Shown piece by piece: positions 28,311 to 40,106 of a DNA stretch of 64,000 nt. Every line of letters begins with the position of its first letter. Position 1 is the stretch's first letter. The position numbers and the translations under genes were made by a program. The notes beneath the pieces are model-generated. The model was not told where the DNA came from. It did not search any database and saw only the letters and a list, made by a program, of their open reading frames with translations. Where the stretch lies: assembly GCF_001311845.1 (NCBI RefSeq), contig NZ_BBCC01000011.1, forward strand, positions 1-64,000. Reading direction: 5' to 3'. This DNA is from Desulfosarcina cetonica JCM 12296. GTDB lineage: Bacteria > Desulfobacterota > Desulfobacteria > Desulfobacterales > Desulfosarcinaceae.

Positions 28311-30264
28311 TCAGACGAAAAAGAGCAGCACCACGATAGCGAGCAGGATGTAGCCGATATACAGATGAATATCGCCATGCTGAATCCAGCGCAGGCGATC
28401 GAACAGGCGCACGATCGGCACCACGACCAAACAGTTCAGATGGCGTTCGACGATGTCATGAACGTGGCTGTGATAATGCGTCTCCCGGGGAAAGAGGCCG
28501 GCCACCGGCGGGTGGATCTCTTCCAGGGGGGCTGCCGGCCGGAAGAACGCCAGAATCGATGCGGCATAGGAGGACCCGGTGTACTGCATGCGGGCCGTCG
28601 GTTGGGTGAACCCGCAACCCCAGGTCCCGCCATGGCCGATGGGCTTTCCCTGGTAAAACATCCGCCGCAAGGCCAGCAGCAGCAGCGTGGCCGCCAGAAA
28701 AAGGGTCGCGCCCAGGGTGATGGCGGCGGAGTAGTGGGCAAAGGGCTCGAACGGAATCCGGCCATAATCCAGACCCAGGGCCGCCACGGCCTTGATCGCC
28801 AGGAACATGAAGCGCCGGGATAGATGCCGATGACCGCACAGGCGGCCGCCAGGACCACCATGGGCAGGAGCATGGTCGGGCCCTTTTCATCCACCGGTCG
28901 GGTTGTTTCACGTCTGGGCTCGCCCTGGAAGACCACGCCCACGACCTTGGTAAAACAAGCCAGGGCCAGGCCGCCGATCACGGCCAGGCCGACGATGGCC
29001 AACAGACTATAGGCAAATACCGTCGAACCGGCGGCAACCCCGCGGAAGCCTCCCAGGTAAATGAAAAATTCGCTGACGAATCCATTGAGGGGGGGCAGGC
29101 CGGAGATGGCCAGGGACCCGATGAGAAAGGTCACGCCGGTGATTTTCATCCGTTTCAACAAACCGCCCAAGGCGTCGATGGAAGCGGTTCCGGTTTTATG
29201 CAAGACCATGCCCGCGCCCATGAAAAGAAGGGACTTGAAGATGGCGTGATTGAGCACGTGCAAGAGGCGCCGGCAAAGCCGAGGACGGCCATGATGGGGT
29301 TCTGGGCCTCCACGCCGATCATGCCGATGCCCATGCCGATCAGGATGATGCCGATGTTCTCCACGCTGTGATAGGCCAGGAGGCGTTTCAGGTCGTGCTG
29401 GCCCAAGGCATAGACCACGCCGAGCACGCCGGCGAAAACACCGAAAACCAGCACCATGCCACCCACGGCCGGCGAATGCAGGTTCAGGACGCCGTAAATC
29501 CGTAAGATCCCGTAGATACCGGTCTTGATCATCACCCCGGACATGACCGCGGAGATGTGCGAGGGCGCCGCCGGGTGGGCGTGGGGCAGCCACACGTGGA
29601 AGGGGAAGACCCCGGCCTTGGAGCCAAAGCCGATGAAGGCAAAAACAAAGACCAGCCATTTTGCCGTCGTGTCGAGCCCGTTGGCATCCAAGGCGAAACT
29701 CCCCGTGTAGCGGTACATCAAAGCGAAGGCCACCAGAATGAACATGGCGCCCACCTGGGAGAAAATAAAGTAGAGCAGGCCGGCCTTGCGGTTTTGGGGG
29801 GCCTTGTAATCCAGAATGACCAGGAAAAAGGAGGTCAGGGACATGAGCTCCCAGGCCAGCATGAAGGTGATCAGGTTGGCGGCGGTGACCACCAGGGCCA
29901 TGGAAACGGCCAGCAGGCTGAAAAAGAGATAGCTGGCGGCGGTTCCCAACCCCTTGGGCGCATGGCGTAAATAATCAAAGCTGTATATGGCGGCCAGCAG
30001 ACAGATGCCGAAGATGGCGATCAGAAAAAAGGCCGCCAACGCGTCAATACTGAATTCAAGTGGAAAGGGACCCAGTCTGGCGGCACTGAAGGTGAGCGGG
30101 GTATCGTAAAGCAGCCGGGAAAAGGCATCGAGCATTCCCAGGCCAGCGCCGCCGGCGATTCCCAGAACGGCGACAAGTCGCATCAGGGTAAATTGCCGGG
30201 CGAGCAAGATGGCCAGAATGCCTCCGGCGGTGATGATCAGGACGGCGAGCAGAAACAGGTTCAT
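28311..30264 (-). CDS. Ehr/Hyf membrane antiporter-like subunit HyfB (NuoL type; frame breaks)
   Basis: When joined, about 651 aa. The NuoL/M core includes LAWELMSLTSFFLVILDYKA, GFGSKAGVFPFHVWLPHAHP and LLHVLNHAIFKSLLFMGAGM, followed by extra C-terminal helices. Breaks at about 29268 (GCCTCTTG, missing C) and 28815 (missing G) are repaired by single bases. It is the first gene of the complex, read from a 180-bp leader with no obvious regulator. A TTGACT hexamer lies far upstream (near 30446). Confidence 0.83.
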
Positions 30265-30497
30265 ACGCTTCCTTTCAGGCCGGTTGGCCGTGTTGCCGAA
30301 GATGATTGCGGCAGAGCATGGCGACCTGACGGGGGTTAAGGATCCCTAATCGATTGTTAATAAGGAAGTTGGGTGGATGCGGTCAAGGTGATCTTTGCCG
30401 AACAACCGCGTGAGCTTATTGCAATTACAGGGGATAAGTCAATATCCGATTTTACGCCGGTGTGAAACACCGTTTTAATGAAGGGGCTGCTGGCATG

Positions 30498-30535
30498 AAA
30501 AAGGCGGGCAGGGGGGTTAGCCGTGCCCGCCTTTT
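30498..30535 (-). terminator. intrinsic terminator of the branched-chain operon
   Basis: A 12-bp stem (AAAAGGCGGGCA at 30499-30510 with its complement at 30524-30535) is followed on the minus strand by a T-run (30502-30498). It lies 24 bp past the leuA stop. Confidence 0.85.
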
Positions 30536-30558
30536 GGATAGGCTTATTTGTGTTGCTT

Positions 30559-32095
30559 TTAGAAGGTCTGCGAAGCCTTCACCGGATGGGCCTTGAGGTA
30601 TTCCAGTCGGTTCAGTCCGTTGATGTAAGCCTTGGCGCTGGCCGTGATGATGTCCGGGTCGGAGCCGCGACCCAGGGCCACGAAACCGTTTTCCCGCAGG
30701 CGGACGGTCACTTCGCCCTGGGCATCGGTGCCGCCGGTCAGGGCGCTGACCGTGAACCGCAGCAGTTCGGCTTGGCATCGGTCAACTGCGCGATGGTGTT
30801 ATAGGCCGAATCAATGGGGCCGTTGCCATAACTCGCGCCCTTGACGGAGCGTCCGTTGATGGAGAGCTGGACACTGGCCATGGGCAAGACCGTGGTGCCG
30901 CAGGTCACATGCAGATACTCCAGGGAAAAGACTTCCGCCGAACGCAGGACGCCTTCGGTGACCAGGGCTTCCAGGTCCTCGTCCATGACATGTTTCTTCT
31001 TGTCGGCCAGGGCCTTGAACTGCTTGAAAACGATCTTGAGTTCTTCTTCCGACAGATCGTAGCCCAAACCTTGCAGATGGGTATGCAGGGCATGGCGGCC
31101 CGAGTGCTTGCCCAGCACCAGCTGGTTGCGGCTCAGGCCGATGGCCTCCGGTCGCATGATCTCGTAGGTCATGGGATTCTTCAGCATCCCGTCCTGATGG
31201 ATACCGGCCTCGTGGGCGAAGGCATTGGCTCCCACGATAGCTTGTTGGGTTGGACCATGATGCCGGTGATCATGCTCACCAGGCGGCTGGTGGGGTAGAT
31301 GTGTTCGGCCTGGATGCCCGTACCGAAAGGCATCAGGTTCTGGCGGGTCTGCAGCGCCATGACCACCTCTTCCAGGCTGGTGTTGCCGGCGCGTTCACCG
31401 ATGCCGTTGATGGTGACCTCGGCCTGACGGGCGCCGGCCTGGATGGCGGCGATGGTGTTGGCCGTGGCCAGCCCCAGGTCGTTGTGGCAATGCACGCTGA
31501 GTGTGGCCTTGTGCATGTTGGGGGTATTGGCCATCACATACTTGACCAGCTCGGCGAATTCCTGGGGAATGGCGTATCCGACCGTATCGGGCAGGTTGAC
31601 GACCGTCGCACCGGCCTCGATGGCCGCACCGAATACCTGGCACAGGTAGTCGCGGTCGCTGCGGGAGCCGTCTTCGGCGGAAAATTCCACATTGTCGGTC
31701 AAGCTCTTGGCGTATTTAACGGCCTCCACGGCGGCATTGATCACCTCTTCACGGGACATTTTCAACTTGTATTCCAGGTGGATGTCCGAAGTGGCGATGA
31801 AGGTGTGGATCCGCGGCTTGGCGGCGTGCTGAATGGCCCCCCAGGCCTGATCGATGTCATCTTTGTTGGCCCGTGCCAACCCGGCGATTTCGCTCTTCTT
31901 GACGCGCTTGGCAATTTCTGAAACCGCTTCGAAATCGCCTTCGGAGGCGGCGGGAAAGCCGGCCTCGATGATGTCGACGCCCAGTTTTTCAAGCTGGACG
32001 GCCAGCCGCATCTTCTCGTTGGTGTTCATGCTGGCACCGGGACTCTGTTCACCGTCCCGTAACGTGGTATCGAATATTTTGACCTGCTCGGTCAT
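30559..32095 (-). CDS. leuA: 2-isopropylmalate synthase (frame breaks)
   Basis: When joined, 512 aa. It condenses acetyl-CoA with 2-ketoisovalerate, the first step of leucine synthesis. The TIM-barrel motifs are [28 protein letters not shown] and NGIGERAGN, and the LeuA regulatory C-terminal domain is present ([20 protein letters not shown]). Losses of one G at about 31240 (AACAAGCTATC) and one G at about 30751 (GCCAAGCCG) split the frame; repaired text reads [20 protein letters not shown] and [14 protein letters not shown]. It is the last gene of the operon, with its terminator right behind. Confidence 0.93.
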
Positions 32096-32165
32096 GGTTT
32101 GTCTCCTTTGGATGGCGTGTCTGTTCCGATCGTCCTTGAATGTCTGTCAAAATTCGTTTGGAGGG

Positions 32166-32246
32166 TCAGACCTTGCCGAGCATGGGCCGCGGGATGTAGC
32201 TGTCGTCTGCTCCCGCGGCGTTAATCCCTGCCTTGATGAAGTCCAT
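32166..32246 (-). CDS. possible 26-aa ORF between cimA and leuA
   Basis: A short frame in the 169-bp gap, with AAGGAA upstream of its ATG. It begins MDFIKAGINAAGADD and ends YIPRPMLGKV. It is not enriched in Leu, so it is not an obvious leader peptide. I do not recognise it; it could equally be chance. Confidence 0.3.
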   Translation of the reverse strand: MDFIKAGINAAGADDSYIPRPMLGKV

Positions 32247-32264
32247 AAGGTTTTTGATTCCTTA

Positions 32265-33932
32265 TCACAAATTGCATGACATGGAGACCGCCGGCTTGGC
32301 CTTGCCGGTGCACATGTCCGCTGATGTTGTCGTTTGGGCTTGCCGGGTGGCCTCCTTGGCCAGCTTGAACTGAAAGCTGTCCGCCAGGGCATGCCAACTG
32401 GCCTCGATGATATCCTCGGATACGCCGATGGTGCTCCAGATCTGATCCTGATCGCGGGACTCGATGAAGACCCGTACCTTGGCGGCGGTTCCATCGCGGC
32501 CGTCCACCACGCGGACCTTGAAATCGACCAGCTTCATGGTGTCCAGGTCGGGATAGAAATTCCCCAGCGCCTTTCTCAGGGCGTTGTCCAGGGCGCTCAC
32601 GGGACCGTCTCCCTCGGCGGCGGTGATCTCATGGCTGTCGCCTACGGAAATCTTGATCGTCGCATGGGCCGAGCAGGGGAACTGCTTGTCTTTCTCGATG
32701 GTCACCCGAAACGATTCCAGGTCGAACAGGGGCTTGAACTGTTCGGTAAATTTTTCTAGCATGATCTGAAACGAACCGTCGGCCACGTCGAACTGATACC
32801 CCTCGTCCTCCATCTGCTTGATGGCGGCGACGATGGCCTTGCTGTCACAGCCGTTGGCGCACAGATCGACGCCCATCTCCTTGGCCTTGTACTCCACGTT
32901 GCTCTTGCCGGCCAAATCGGACATCAGCACACGCCGCTGGTTGCCCACCTGTTCGGGCTCCATGTGTTCATAGGCCCGCGGTTCCTTGATAATGGCACTG
33001 ACGTGGATGCCCCCCTTATGGGTGAAGGCGCTGCGTCCCACAAACGGACGGCTGTTGAGCGGAACGATATTGGCGGTTTCACTGACGAAACGGGAAAGAT
33101 TTTTCAGCCCGTCCAACTTCTCCGGCGGGATGCACCGACGGTTCATCTTGGCGCACAGGACCGGGATGATGGTCGTCAGATCCGCATTGCCGCAACGTTC
33201 GCCGTAACCGTTGATCGTTCCATGAACCATCACGGCCCCGCAATTGACCGCCGCGATGGCATTGGCTTCGGCCATGCCGCAGTCATTGTGGGTATGAATG
33301 CCCAGTCTCAGCGGCCGTGAATCACCGATGCGGGATTTCAGCGAGGCGTCCACCGCGCGGATGATCGTCTCCAGATCAAAGGGCAGGGTGCCGCCATTGG
33401 TGTCGCACAGGACGATGAAGTCCGCCCCGGCATCGATGGCCGCCACCAGGGTGTTGAGCGCGTATTCCGGATCATCCCGGTACCCGTCGAAAAAATGTTC
33501 GGCATCGTAGATCACCTCCCGGTCATGCGCCTTCAGGAAAGCGACGCTGTCGGCGATCATGGCCAGGTTTTCCGCCAGGGTGTTTTCCATGACGGCGGTG
33601 ACGTGCAGGGGCCAGGATTTGCCGAAGATGGCCGTTGCCGGTGTATCGCTGTCCAGGATGGCCTTGAGGTTGGGGTCATCGGCGGCGGCGATGCCGGGCT
33701 TGCGTGTCGAGCCGAAGGCCGTGATCCGGGCCGTGGTGAAGCATTCCCTTTTGGCCAGCTCGAAAAAGCGCATGTCCTTGGGGTTGGAGCCGGGCCATCC
33801 GCCCTCGATATATTGAATGCCGATTTCATCCAGGCGTTTGGCGATCTTGAGCTTCTCATCGGCCGTGAAGGTGATGTTTTCCCCCTGGGTGCCGTCTCGT
33901 AATGTGGTGTCGTAAATCAGGATTGGTTGCAT
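32265..33932 (-). CDS. cimA: (R)-citramalate synthase
   Basis: A 555-aa enzyme that condenses acetyl-CoA with pyruvate to citramalate, the pyruvate route to isoleucine that bypasses threonine. It has the HMGL-like barrel (IYDTTLRDGTQGENITF; IHTHNDCGMAEAN; GTINGYGERCGN) and a LeuA-dimer regulatory domain (about 400-520). The start chosen is the ATG at 33932 with AGGGAGAAG; a 38-residue upstream extension lacks homology. It is frame-intact. No threonine deaminase gene is in this operon, which fits isoleucine made from citramalate. Confidence 0.92.
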   Translation of the reverse strand: MQPILIYDTTLRDGTQGENITFTADEKLKIAKRLDEIGIQYIEGGWPGSNPKDMRFFELAKRECFTTARITAFGSTRKPGIAAADDPNLKAILDSDTPATAIFGKSWPLHVTAVMENTLAENLAMIADSVAFLKAHDREVIYDAEHFFDGYRDDPEYALNTLVAAIDAGADFIVLCDTNGGTLPFDLETIIRAVDASLKSRIGDSRPLRLGIHTHNDCGMAEANAIAAVNCGAVMVHGTINGYGERCGNADLTTIIPVLCAKMNRRCIPPEKLDGLKNLSRFVSETANIVPLNSRPFVGRSAFTHKGGIHVSAIIKEPRAYEHMEPEQVGNQRRVLMSDLAGKSNVEYKAKEMGVDLCANGCDSKAIVAAIKQMEDEGYQFDVADGSFQIMLEKFTEQFKPLFDLESFRVTIEKDKQFPCSAHATIKISVGDSHEITAAEGDGPVSALDNALRKALGNFYPDLDTMKLVDFKVRVVDGRDGTAAKVRVFIESRDQDQIWSTIGVSEDIIEASWHALADSFQFKLAKEATRQAQTTTSADMCTGKAKPAVSMSCNL

Positions 33933-34002
33933 GATTGCTTCTCCCTGGCGCAACGATCGGGGCGGGGGACGATCCGCCGGACGGATACGTCCCCCCGAGC
34001 CC

Positions 34003-35055
34003 TTATTTGCGTCGGTTTTCCGGCCGAAGCGCGCGTACCGCGGCACCGGCCTGCCACATTTCCGAGTTATGGATTACCGCCAATTCCTCGTTCAGCTTTT
34101 CACGGTAATCCGGTGCACTGTTACATGTCAGCGTGCGGCGGGTCTCCTCACCGGTAATCACGCTGTCATAAAGCTTCTCGAAAACCGGGGCCACGGCATC
34201 ACGGAAACGCGGTGCCCAGTCCAGTGCGCCCCGTTGGGCGGTGGTGCTGCAGTTGGCGTACATCCAGTCCATGCCGTTCTGGGCCACCAGGCGGATCAGG
34301 CTTTGGGTCAACTCCTCGACGGTTTCGTTGAATGCCTCGCTGGGGCTGTGGCCGTTTTTGCGCAAGACGGCGTACTGCGCTTCCATGACCCCGGCCAGGC
34401 AACCCATGAGCACGCCGCGTTCACCGGTAAGATCGCTGTAGACCTCTTTCTCGAAGGTGGTGGGGAAAAGATAGCCGGAGCCGATGACGATGCCCAGGGC
34501 GATGGTCCGCGTTCGGGCTCGGCCCGTGTAATCCTGGTGAATGGCGAAGCTGGAGTTGATGCCGCTGCCGTCCAGGAAGTTGGTCCGTACCGTGGTTCCG
34601 GATCCCTTGGGTGCCACCAGAATCACATCCACGTTTTCCGGTGGAACGATGCTGGTCTGATCGCGGTAGACGATGCCGAAGCCGTGGGAAAAATAGAGCG
34701 CATCGCCTTCGTTCAGGCATGCCTTGATGGTCGGCCACATGGCCACCTGACCGGCATCGGAGAGCAGGTACTGGATCACCGTGGCCTTGCGGGCGGCCTC
34801 CTCGATGGGCAAAAGGGTCTTTCCCGGAACGAATCCGTCGGCCACGGCCTTGTCCCAGGAGGCGGTGCCCTCACGCTGGCCGACGATCACCTCGATGCCG
34901 TTGTCGCGCATGTTCAGTGCCTGGCCCGGCCCCTGCACCCCGTATCCCAGAACGGCAACGACCTCTTTTTCCAGCACTTCACGGGCCTGCTGCAGGGTGA
35001 ACTCCTCGGATGTGACCACTTCCTCGACGGTTCCGCCAAAATCAATATTCGCCAT
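34003..35055 (-). CDS. ilvC: ketol-acid reductoisomerase
   Basis: A 350-aa NADPH-dependent isomeroreductase common to isoleucine and valine synthesis. The nucleotide motif is VLGYGVQGPGQALNMRDNG and the cofactor-phosphate loop is VGQREGTASW. The C-terminal knotted domain carries the Mg ligands (EVYSDLTGERGVLMG, SPSEAFNETVEELTQ). The GVQGPGQ form and about 350-aa length resemble the Bacteroidetes-type enzyme more than the common GSQGHAHA class, so the gene may have a different ancestry. AAGGAG precedes the ATG. A small stem-loop (35137-35155) lies in the gap before it. Confidence 0.95.
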   Translation of the reverse strand: MANIDFGGTVEEVVTSEEFTLQQAREVLEKEVVAVLGYGVQGPGQALNMRDNGIEVIVGQREGTASWDKAVADGFVPGKTLLPIEEAARKATVIQYLLSDAGQVAMWPTIKACLNEGDALYFSHGFGIVYRDQTSIVPPENVDVILVAPKGSGTTVRTNFLDGSGINSSFAIHQDYTGRARTRTIALGIVIGSGYLFPTTFEKEVYSDLTGERGVLMGCLAGVMEAQYAVLRKNGHSPSEAFNETVEELTQSLIRLVAQNGMDWMYANCSTTAQRGALDWAPRFRDAVAPVFEKLYDSVITGEETRRTLTCNSAPDYREKLNEELAVIHNSEMWQAGAAVRALRPENRRK

Positions 35056-35165
35056 CTATGACTCCTTGAATAAAATTCTTAAAATATCAGCCTGTTAATC
35101 GTTAACTAAGGCTGGATTGGATGAGATGCCGGCAGACCATGCCCCAATGGCATGGCAGCGGCCTT

Positions 35166-35653
35166 TCAATGGGGTTCCCGGAACAGGGCGATGGTTCCCG
35201 TGCGGGCAATTTTTTTGATCCCCATGGGTTTGAGCAGGTTCACCAGGGCCTCATCTTCTCTTCCGATCCGGTGGCCTCGATGATGTAATACTCCACCCCG
35301 ACATCGACGACTTTGCATCTGAAAATGTCCACGATCCGCAGGATTTCATCGCGGTTTTCCGGTTTGGCGCGTACACAGATCAGTGCCATTTCCCGCTGAA
35401 CCGATCCGGACCCGGTAAGGTCCCTGAGCTTGATGACGTTGATGAGTTTTCGAAGCTGCTTCTCGATCTGTTCAACCAGTGGTTCGTTGGCTTTGGTGAC
35501 AATGGTGATCCGGGAAACCTTGGGATCGATGGTTTCAGCCACGCAAAGGCTTTCAATATTGAATCCACGCCCGCTGAACAACCCCACGATGCGCGACAGC
35601 ACCCCGGGTTCGTTATCCACCAGCATGGTTAGAATATGTTTCTCTTCAGTCAT
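35166..35653 (-). CDS. ilvN: acetolactate synthase small (regulatory) subunit (frame break)
   Basis: When joined, 162 aa. The N-terminal ACT domain (LTMLVDNEPGVLSRIVGLFS) binds valine and relays feedback inhibition to IlvB, and the ALS_ss C-terminal domain follows. A missing G at about 35252 (GAGAAGATG) gives a false stop; one added base restores TGSEEEDEALVNLLKPMGIK and the natural end. The start at 35653 has AAGGACG upstream and lies 29 bp after ilvB. Confidence 0.93.
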
Positions 35654-35682
35654 GATCCGTCCTTTTGATAGGGGGATAAGAG

Positions 35683-37367
<1,685 letters not shown>

Positions 37368-37395
37368 GGGTTGTGCTCCTTTTTTAAATGAACGT

Positions 37396-39063
37396 TTACT
37401 TGACCACCGCCCCTTGGCTGGCCGAGGATACCTGACGGGCATACCGGGCCATGTAACCGGTTCGGATTTTCGGCTCCGGGGCCTGCCACTGGGCGAGACG
37501 TTGCTCGATTTCCGCATCCGGGATTTTCAGGGTGATGGTTTTTCCGGGAATGTCGATGGCGATCCGGTCACCCTCGTTGATGATGGCGATGGGGCCGCCC
37601 TGGGCCGCCTCGGGAGAGACGTGGCCAATGGCCGCCCCCCGTGATCCGCCCGAGAAGCGACCATCGGTGATCAGGGCCACCGTGGCGTCCAGGCCCATGC
37701 CGGCGATGGCCGAGGTGGGCGTGAGCATTTCACGCATGCCGGGTCCCCCCATGGGGCCTTCATAGCGCACGACGATGACATCCCCTGAATTGATGCGGGC
37801 GTCCATGATGGCGGCCGTGGCCGCCTCCTCGGAATCGAAAACCCGTGCCGGGCCTTCATGCTGCATCATTTCGTCGAGCACGGCCGATTGCTTGACCACG
37901 CAGCCTTCTGGCGCGAGGTTGCCGTAGAGCACGGCCAGGCCACCCTGCCGGTGGTAAGGGCGGTCCAAGGGCCGGATCACCTCGGGATCGCGGGTTGTCG
38001 TCCCGGTGATGTTTTCGGCAACGGTCTTGCCGGTGACGGTCAGGCAATCGGTATGGATCAACCCCGCATCAGCCAGTTCCTTGATCACGGCAGGAATGCC
38101 GCCGGCCCGGTTCAGGTCCTGGATATGGTGGACGCCACCGGGACTCAAGGAGCAGATATGCGGTGTTTTTTCACTAATTTGATTGATCATTCCCAAATCC
38201 AGGGGGACGCCGGCCTCGTTGGCGATGGCCGGCAGGTGCAGGACCGTGTTGGTCGAGCACCCCAGGGCCATGTCCACGGTCAGGGCATTCTGGAAAGCCG
38301 CCGGGGTCATGATTTGGCTGGGCGTGATCTGTCGCTGCCACAGATCGAGGATCTGCATGCCGGCCTGTTTGGCCAGGCGCACCCGCGCTGAAAAAACCGC
38401 CGGGATGGTGCCGTTTCCCGGCAGCCCCATGCCGATCACCTCGGTCAGGCAGTTCATGGAGTTGGCCGTAAACATGCCCGAACAGGATCCGCAGGTGGGG
38501 CAGGCGGCATCTTCGAAGGCGGTGAGCTGATCCGCATCCATCCTGCCGGCCTTGACCGCTCCCACGGCCTCGAAAACCGAGATCAGGTCAATCCGCTTGC
38601 CCGGAGCCTCCGGATGTTCCCCGGCCAGCATGGGACCCCCACTGACGAAAAGGGTCGGCAGGTCCAGGCGGGCCGCGGCCATCAGCATGCCGGGAACGAT
38701 TTTGTCGCAGTTGGGAATCATCACCAGGGCATCCAGCGCATGGCCCGTGGCCATCACCTCGACGGAATCGGCGATCAGTTCCCGACTGGCCAGGGAATAT
38801 TTCATGCCGGTGTGATTCATGGCGATGCCGTCGCAGACACCGATCGTGCCAAATTCCACCGGTGTACCGCCAGCCATGTAGATGCCGGCCTTGACGGCCT
38901 CGGCAATGGTGTTCAGGTGGACATGTCCGGGGATGGCCGTGTTGACCGCATTGGCGATGCCGATCAGTGGACGCTTGATTTCCGTGTCCGTATAGCCAAT
39001 GGCTTTGAATAGTGCCCTGTGTGGCGCCCGTTCGATCCCCTGTTTGGCGGCGTTGCTTTTCAT
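37396..39063 (-). CDS. ilvD: dihydroxy-acid dehydratase
   Basis: A 555-aa iron-sulfur dehydratase, the last shared step to ketoisovalerate and keto-methylvalerate. Cluster cysteines are in [11 protein letters not shown] and [10 protein letters not shown]. The C-terminal substrate loop is [20 protein letters not shown]. It is intact and is the first structural gene behind the attenuator. AGAAAGGAAA precedes the ATG at 39063. Confidence 0.96.
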   Translation of the reverse strand: MKSNAAKQGIERAPHRALFKAIGYTDTEIKRPLIGIANAVNTAIPGHVHLNTIAEAVKAGIYMAGGTPVEFGTIGVCDGIAMNHTGMKYSLASRELIADSVEVMATGHALDALVMIPNCDKIVPGMLMAAARLDLPTLFVSGGPMLAGEHPEAPGKRIDLISVFEAVGAVKAGRMDADQLTAFEDAACPTCGSCSGMFTANSMNCLTEVIGMGLPGNGTIPAVFSARVRLAKQAGMQILDLWQRQITPSQIMTPAAFQNALTVDMALGCSTNTVLHLPAIANEAGVPLDLGMINQISEKTPHICSLSPGGVHHIQDLNRAGGIPAVIKELADAGLIHTDCLTVTGKTVAENITGTTTRDPEVIRPLDRPYHRQGGLAVLYGNLAPEGCVVKQSAVLDEMMQHEGPARVFDSEEAATAAIMDARINSGDVIVVRYEGPMGGPGMREMLTPTSAIAGMGLDATVALITDGRFSGGSRGAAIGHVSPEAAQGGPIAIINEGDRIAIDIPGKTITLKIPDAEIEQRLAQWQAPEPKIRTGYMARYARQVSSASQGAVVK

Positions 39064-39092
39064 TCCCGTGGTTTCCTTTCTGAAATAATCCC

Positions 39093-39133
39093 AAAAAAAA
39101 TCCGTTATCGCCTTGGGGCTGATAACGGATTTT
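39093..39133 (-). terminator. attenuator terminator of the ilv operon
   Basis: A perfect 13-bp stem (AAAATCCGTTATC with GATAACGGATTTT; 39097-39109 and 39121-39133) and 11-nt loop are followed on the minus strand by eight Ts (39100-39093). It lies between the leader peptide and ilvD, so it must be overcome for operon expression. Confidence 0.9.
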
Positions 39134-39156
39134 GCGCTTTGCTGTGCCGGCTGTGC

Positions 39157-39258
39157 TTAGGCCATTATCGCCCCTGTCTCCTCGTCGTGAAGGAGGACCT
39201 CCACTACGAGGATAAGAATAAGACCAATAAGGCTAATGAGGACGCGTAGGCTTTGCAT
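39157..39258 (-). CDS. ilvL: Ile/Leu/Val-rich leader peptide (ilvL-type)
   Basis: A 33-codon ORF upstream of ilvD. Residues 6-23 read VLISLIGLILILVVEVLL; 17 of 33 residues are Ile, Leu or Val, the three end products of the operon. It is followed by a hairpin-capable segment (GTCCTCC...GAGGAGAC) and the terminator at 39093-39133, the classic layout of ribosome-mediated attenuation. When branched-chain tRNAs are uncharged, ribosome stalling in the leader should block the terminator. The ribosome site is weak. The function is inferred from architecture and matches enterobacterial ilvL/ivbL. Confidence 0.88.
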   Translation of the reverse strand: MQSLRVLISLIGLILILVVEVLLHDEETGAIMA

Positions 39259-39287
39259 GAATTTCAGCTATTCGTTAATTTTGTTCA

Positions 39288-39316
39288 CCCCTAACAGCCT
39301 GTTTCTGTTAAGTCAA
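39288..39316 (-). promoter_or_regulatory. possible sigma-70 promoter of the ilv leader
   Basis: A TTGACT -35 hexamer (39311-39316, minus strand) lies 17 bp from TAGGGG, a poor -10, about 30 bp upstream of the leader ATG. The position suits the leader transcript, but the -10 is weak. Confidence 0.35.
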
Positions 39317-39402
39317 GCTTTTTCTTGCCTTTAGACGGGGAGGCCGGTAAGCTTGGATGATCGGAAGCTCACCCTAGGCGGGAAGAAGGAGAAACAGCGC
39401 AA

Positions 39403-39969
39403 ATGGATGATACCTGGCAATCGTTAAAAGGGCAATTTCTCATGGCCATGCCCAGCTTGAACGATCCGAACTTTTACCAGTCCGTGACCTGCATGGCCGA
39501 GCACAATGCCAAGGGGGCCATGGGAATCGTGATCAATCGTGTCCATCCGGAGATCAACGCCAAGATGATTTTCGACGAATTAAAAATCCCGGCCATGATT
39601 GATGCCGAGCAAATTCCCATTCATGTGGGCGGGCCGGTACACGCGAACGAAATTTTCGTGCTGCATGCGGCGCCTTTTACCTGGGAGGGCAGCATGATGA
39701 TCACCTCGGCGGTGGGACTGAGCAATTCCCGTGACATCCTTGAAGCCGTCGCGGCCGGGCGTCCACCCCGGGATTATCTCATTGCCCTGGGCTGCGCCGG
39801 CTGGGGGCCCGGACAACTGGAGAGTGAAATCCGTGGCAATGCCTGGATTACCGGCCCCTTTTCCCCGGAGATCACCTTTCGGCTGGCCATGGAGCAGCGC
39901 TGGGAGGCGGCCATGAAGAATATCGGTATCGATCTGGCCCTGCTTTCCGATACTGCCGGTCATGCCTGA
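39403..39969 (+). CDS. YqgE/AlgH-family protein (UPF0301)
   Basis: A 188-aa protein of the UPF0301 family: LKGQFLMAMPSLNDPNFYQS near the start, GAMGIVINR, VGGPV and LGCAGWGPGQLESEI are diagnostic. Some members are called AlgH, but the molecular role is not settled. It is transcribed away from the ilv operon across a 144-bp divergent region. Confidence 0.92.
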   Translation: MDDTWQSLKGQFLMAMPSLNDPNFYQSVTCMAEHNAKGAMGIVINRVHPEINAKMIFDELKIPAMIDAEQIPIHVGGPVHANEIFVLHAAPFTWEGSMMITSAVGLSNSRDILEAVAAGRPPRDYLIALGCAGWGPGQLESEIRGNAWITGPFSPEITFRLAMEQRWEAAMKNIGIDLALLSDTAGHA

Positions 39970-40106
39970 CGGGGAACGACGACCTTTATCTCGGGCTTGT
40001 TACAAATCCGTTGGGGATGCGACATTCGTTAACGCGAACTTCATGCTGAAGAAAAAGAGGGGTAGGTAGGATTGCGTGGAAGCGTCGGGAAGGGTGGGGC
40101 AACGCG

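Noticed and set aside
22980-30264. Calling the complex a group 4 NiFe hydrogenase or formate hydrogenlyase
   Set aside because: The large subunit lacks both Ni-binding CxxC motifs and there is no maturation or formate dehydrogenase gene in the window.
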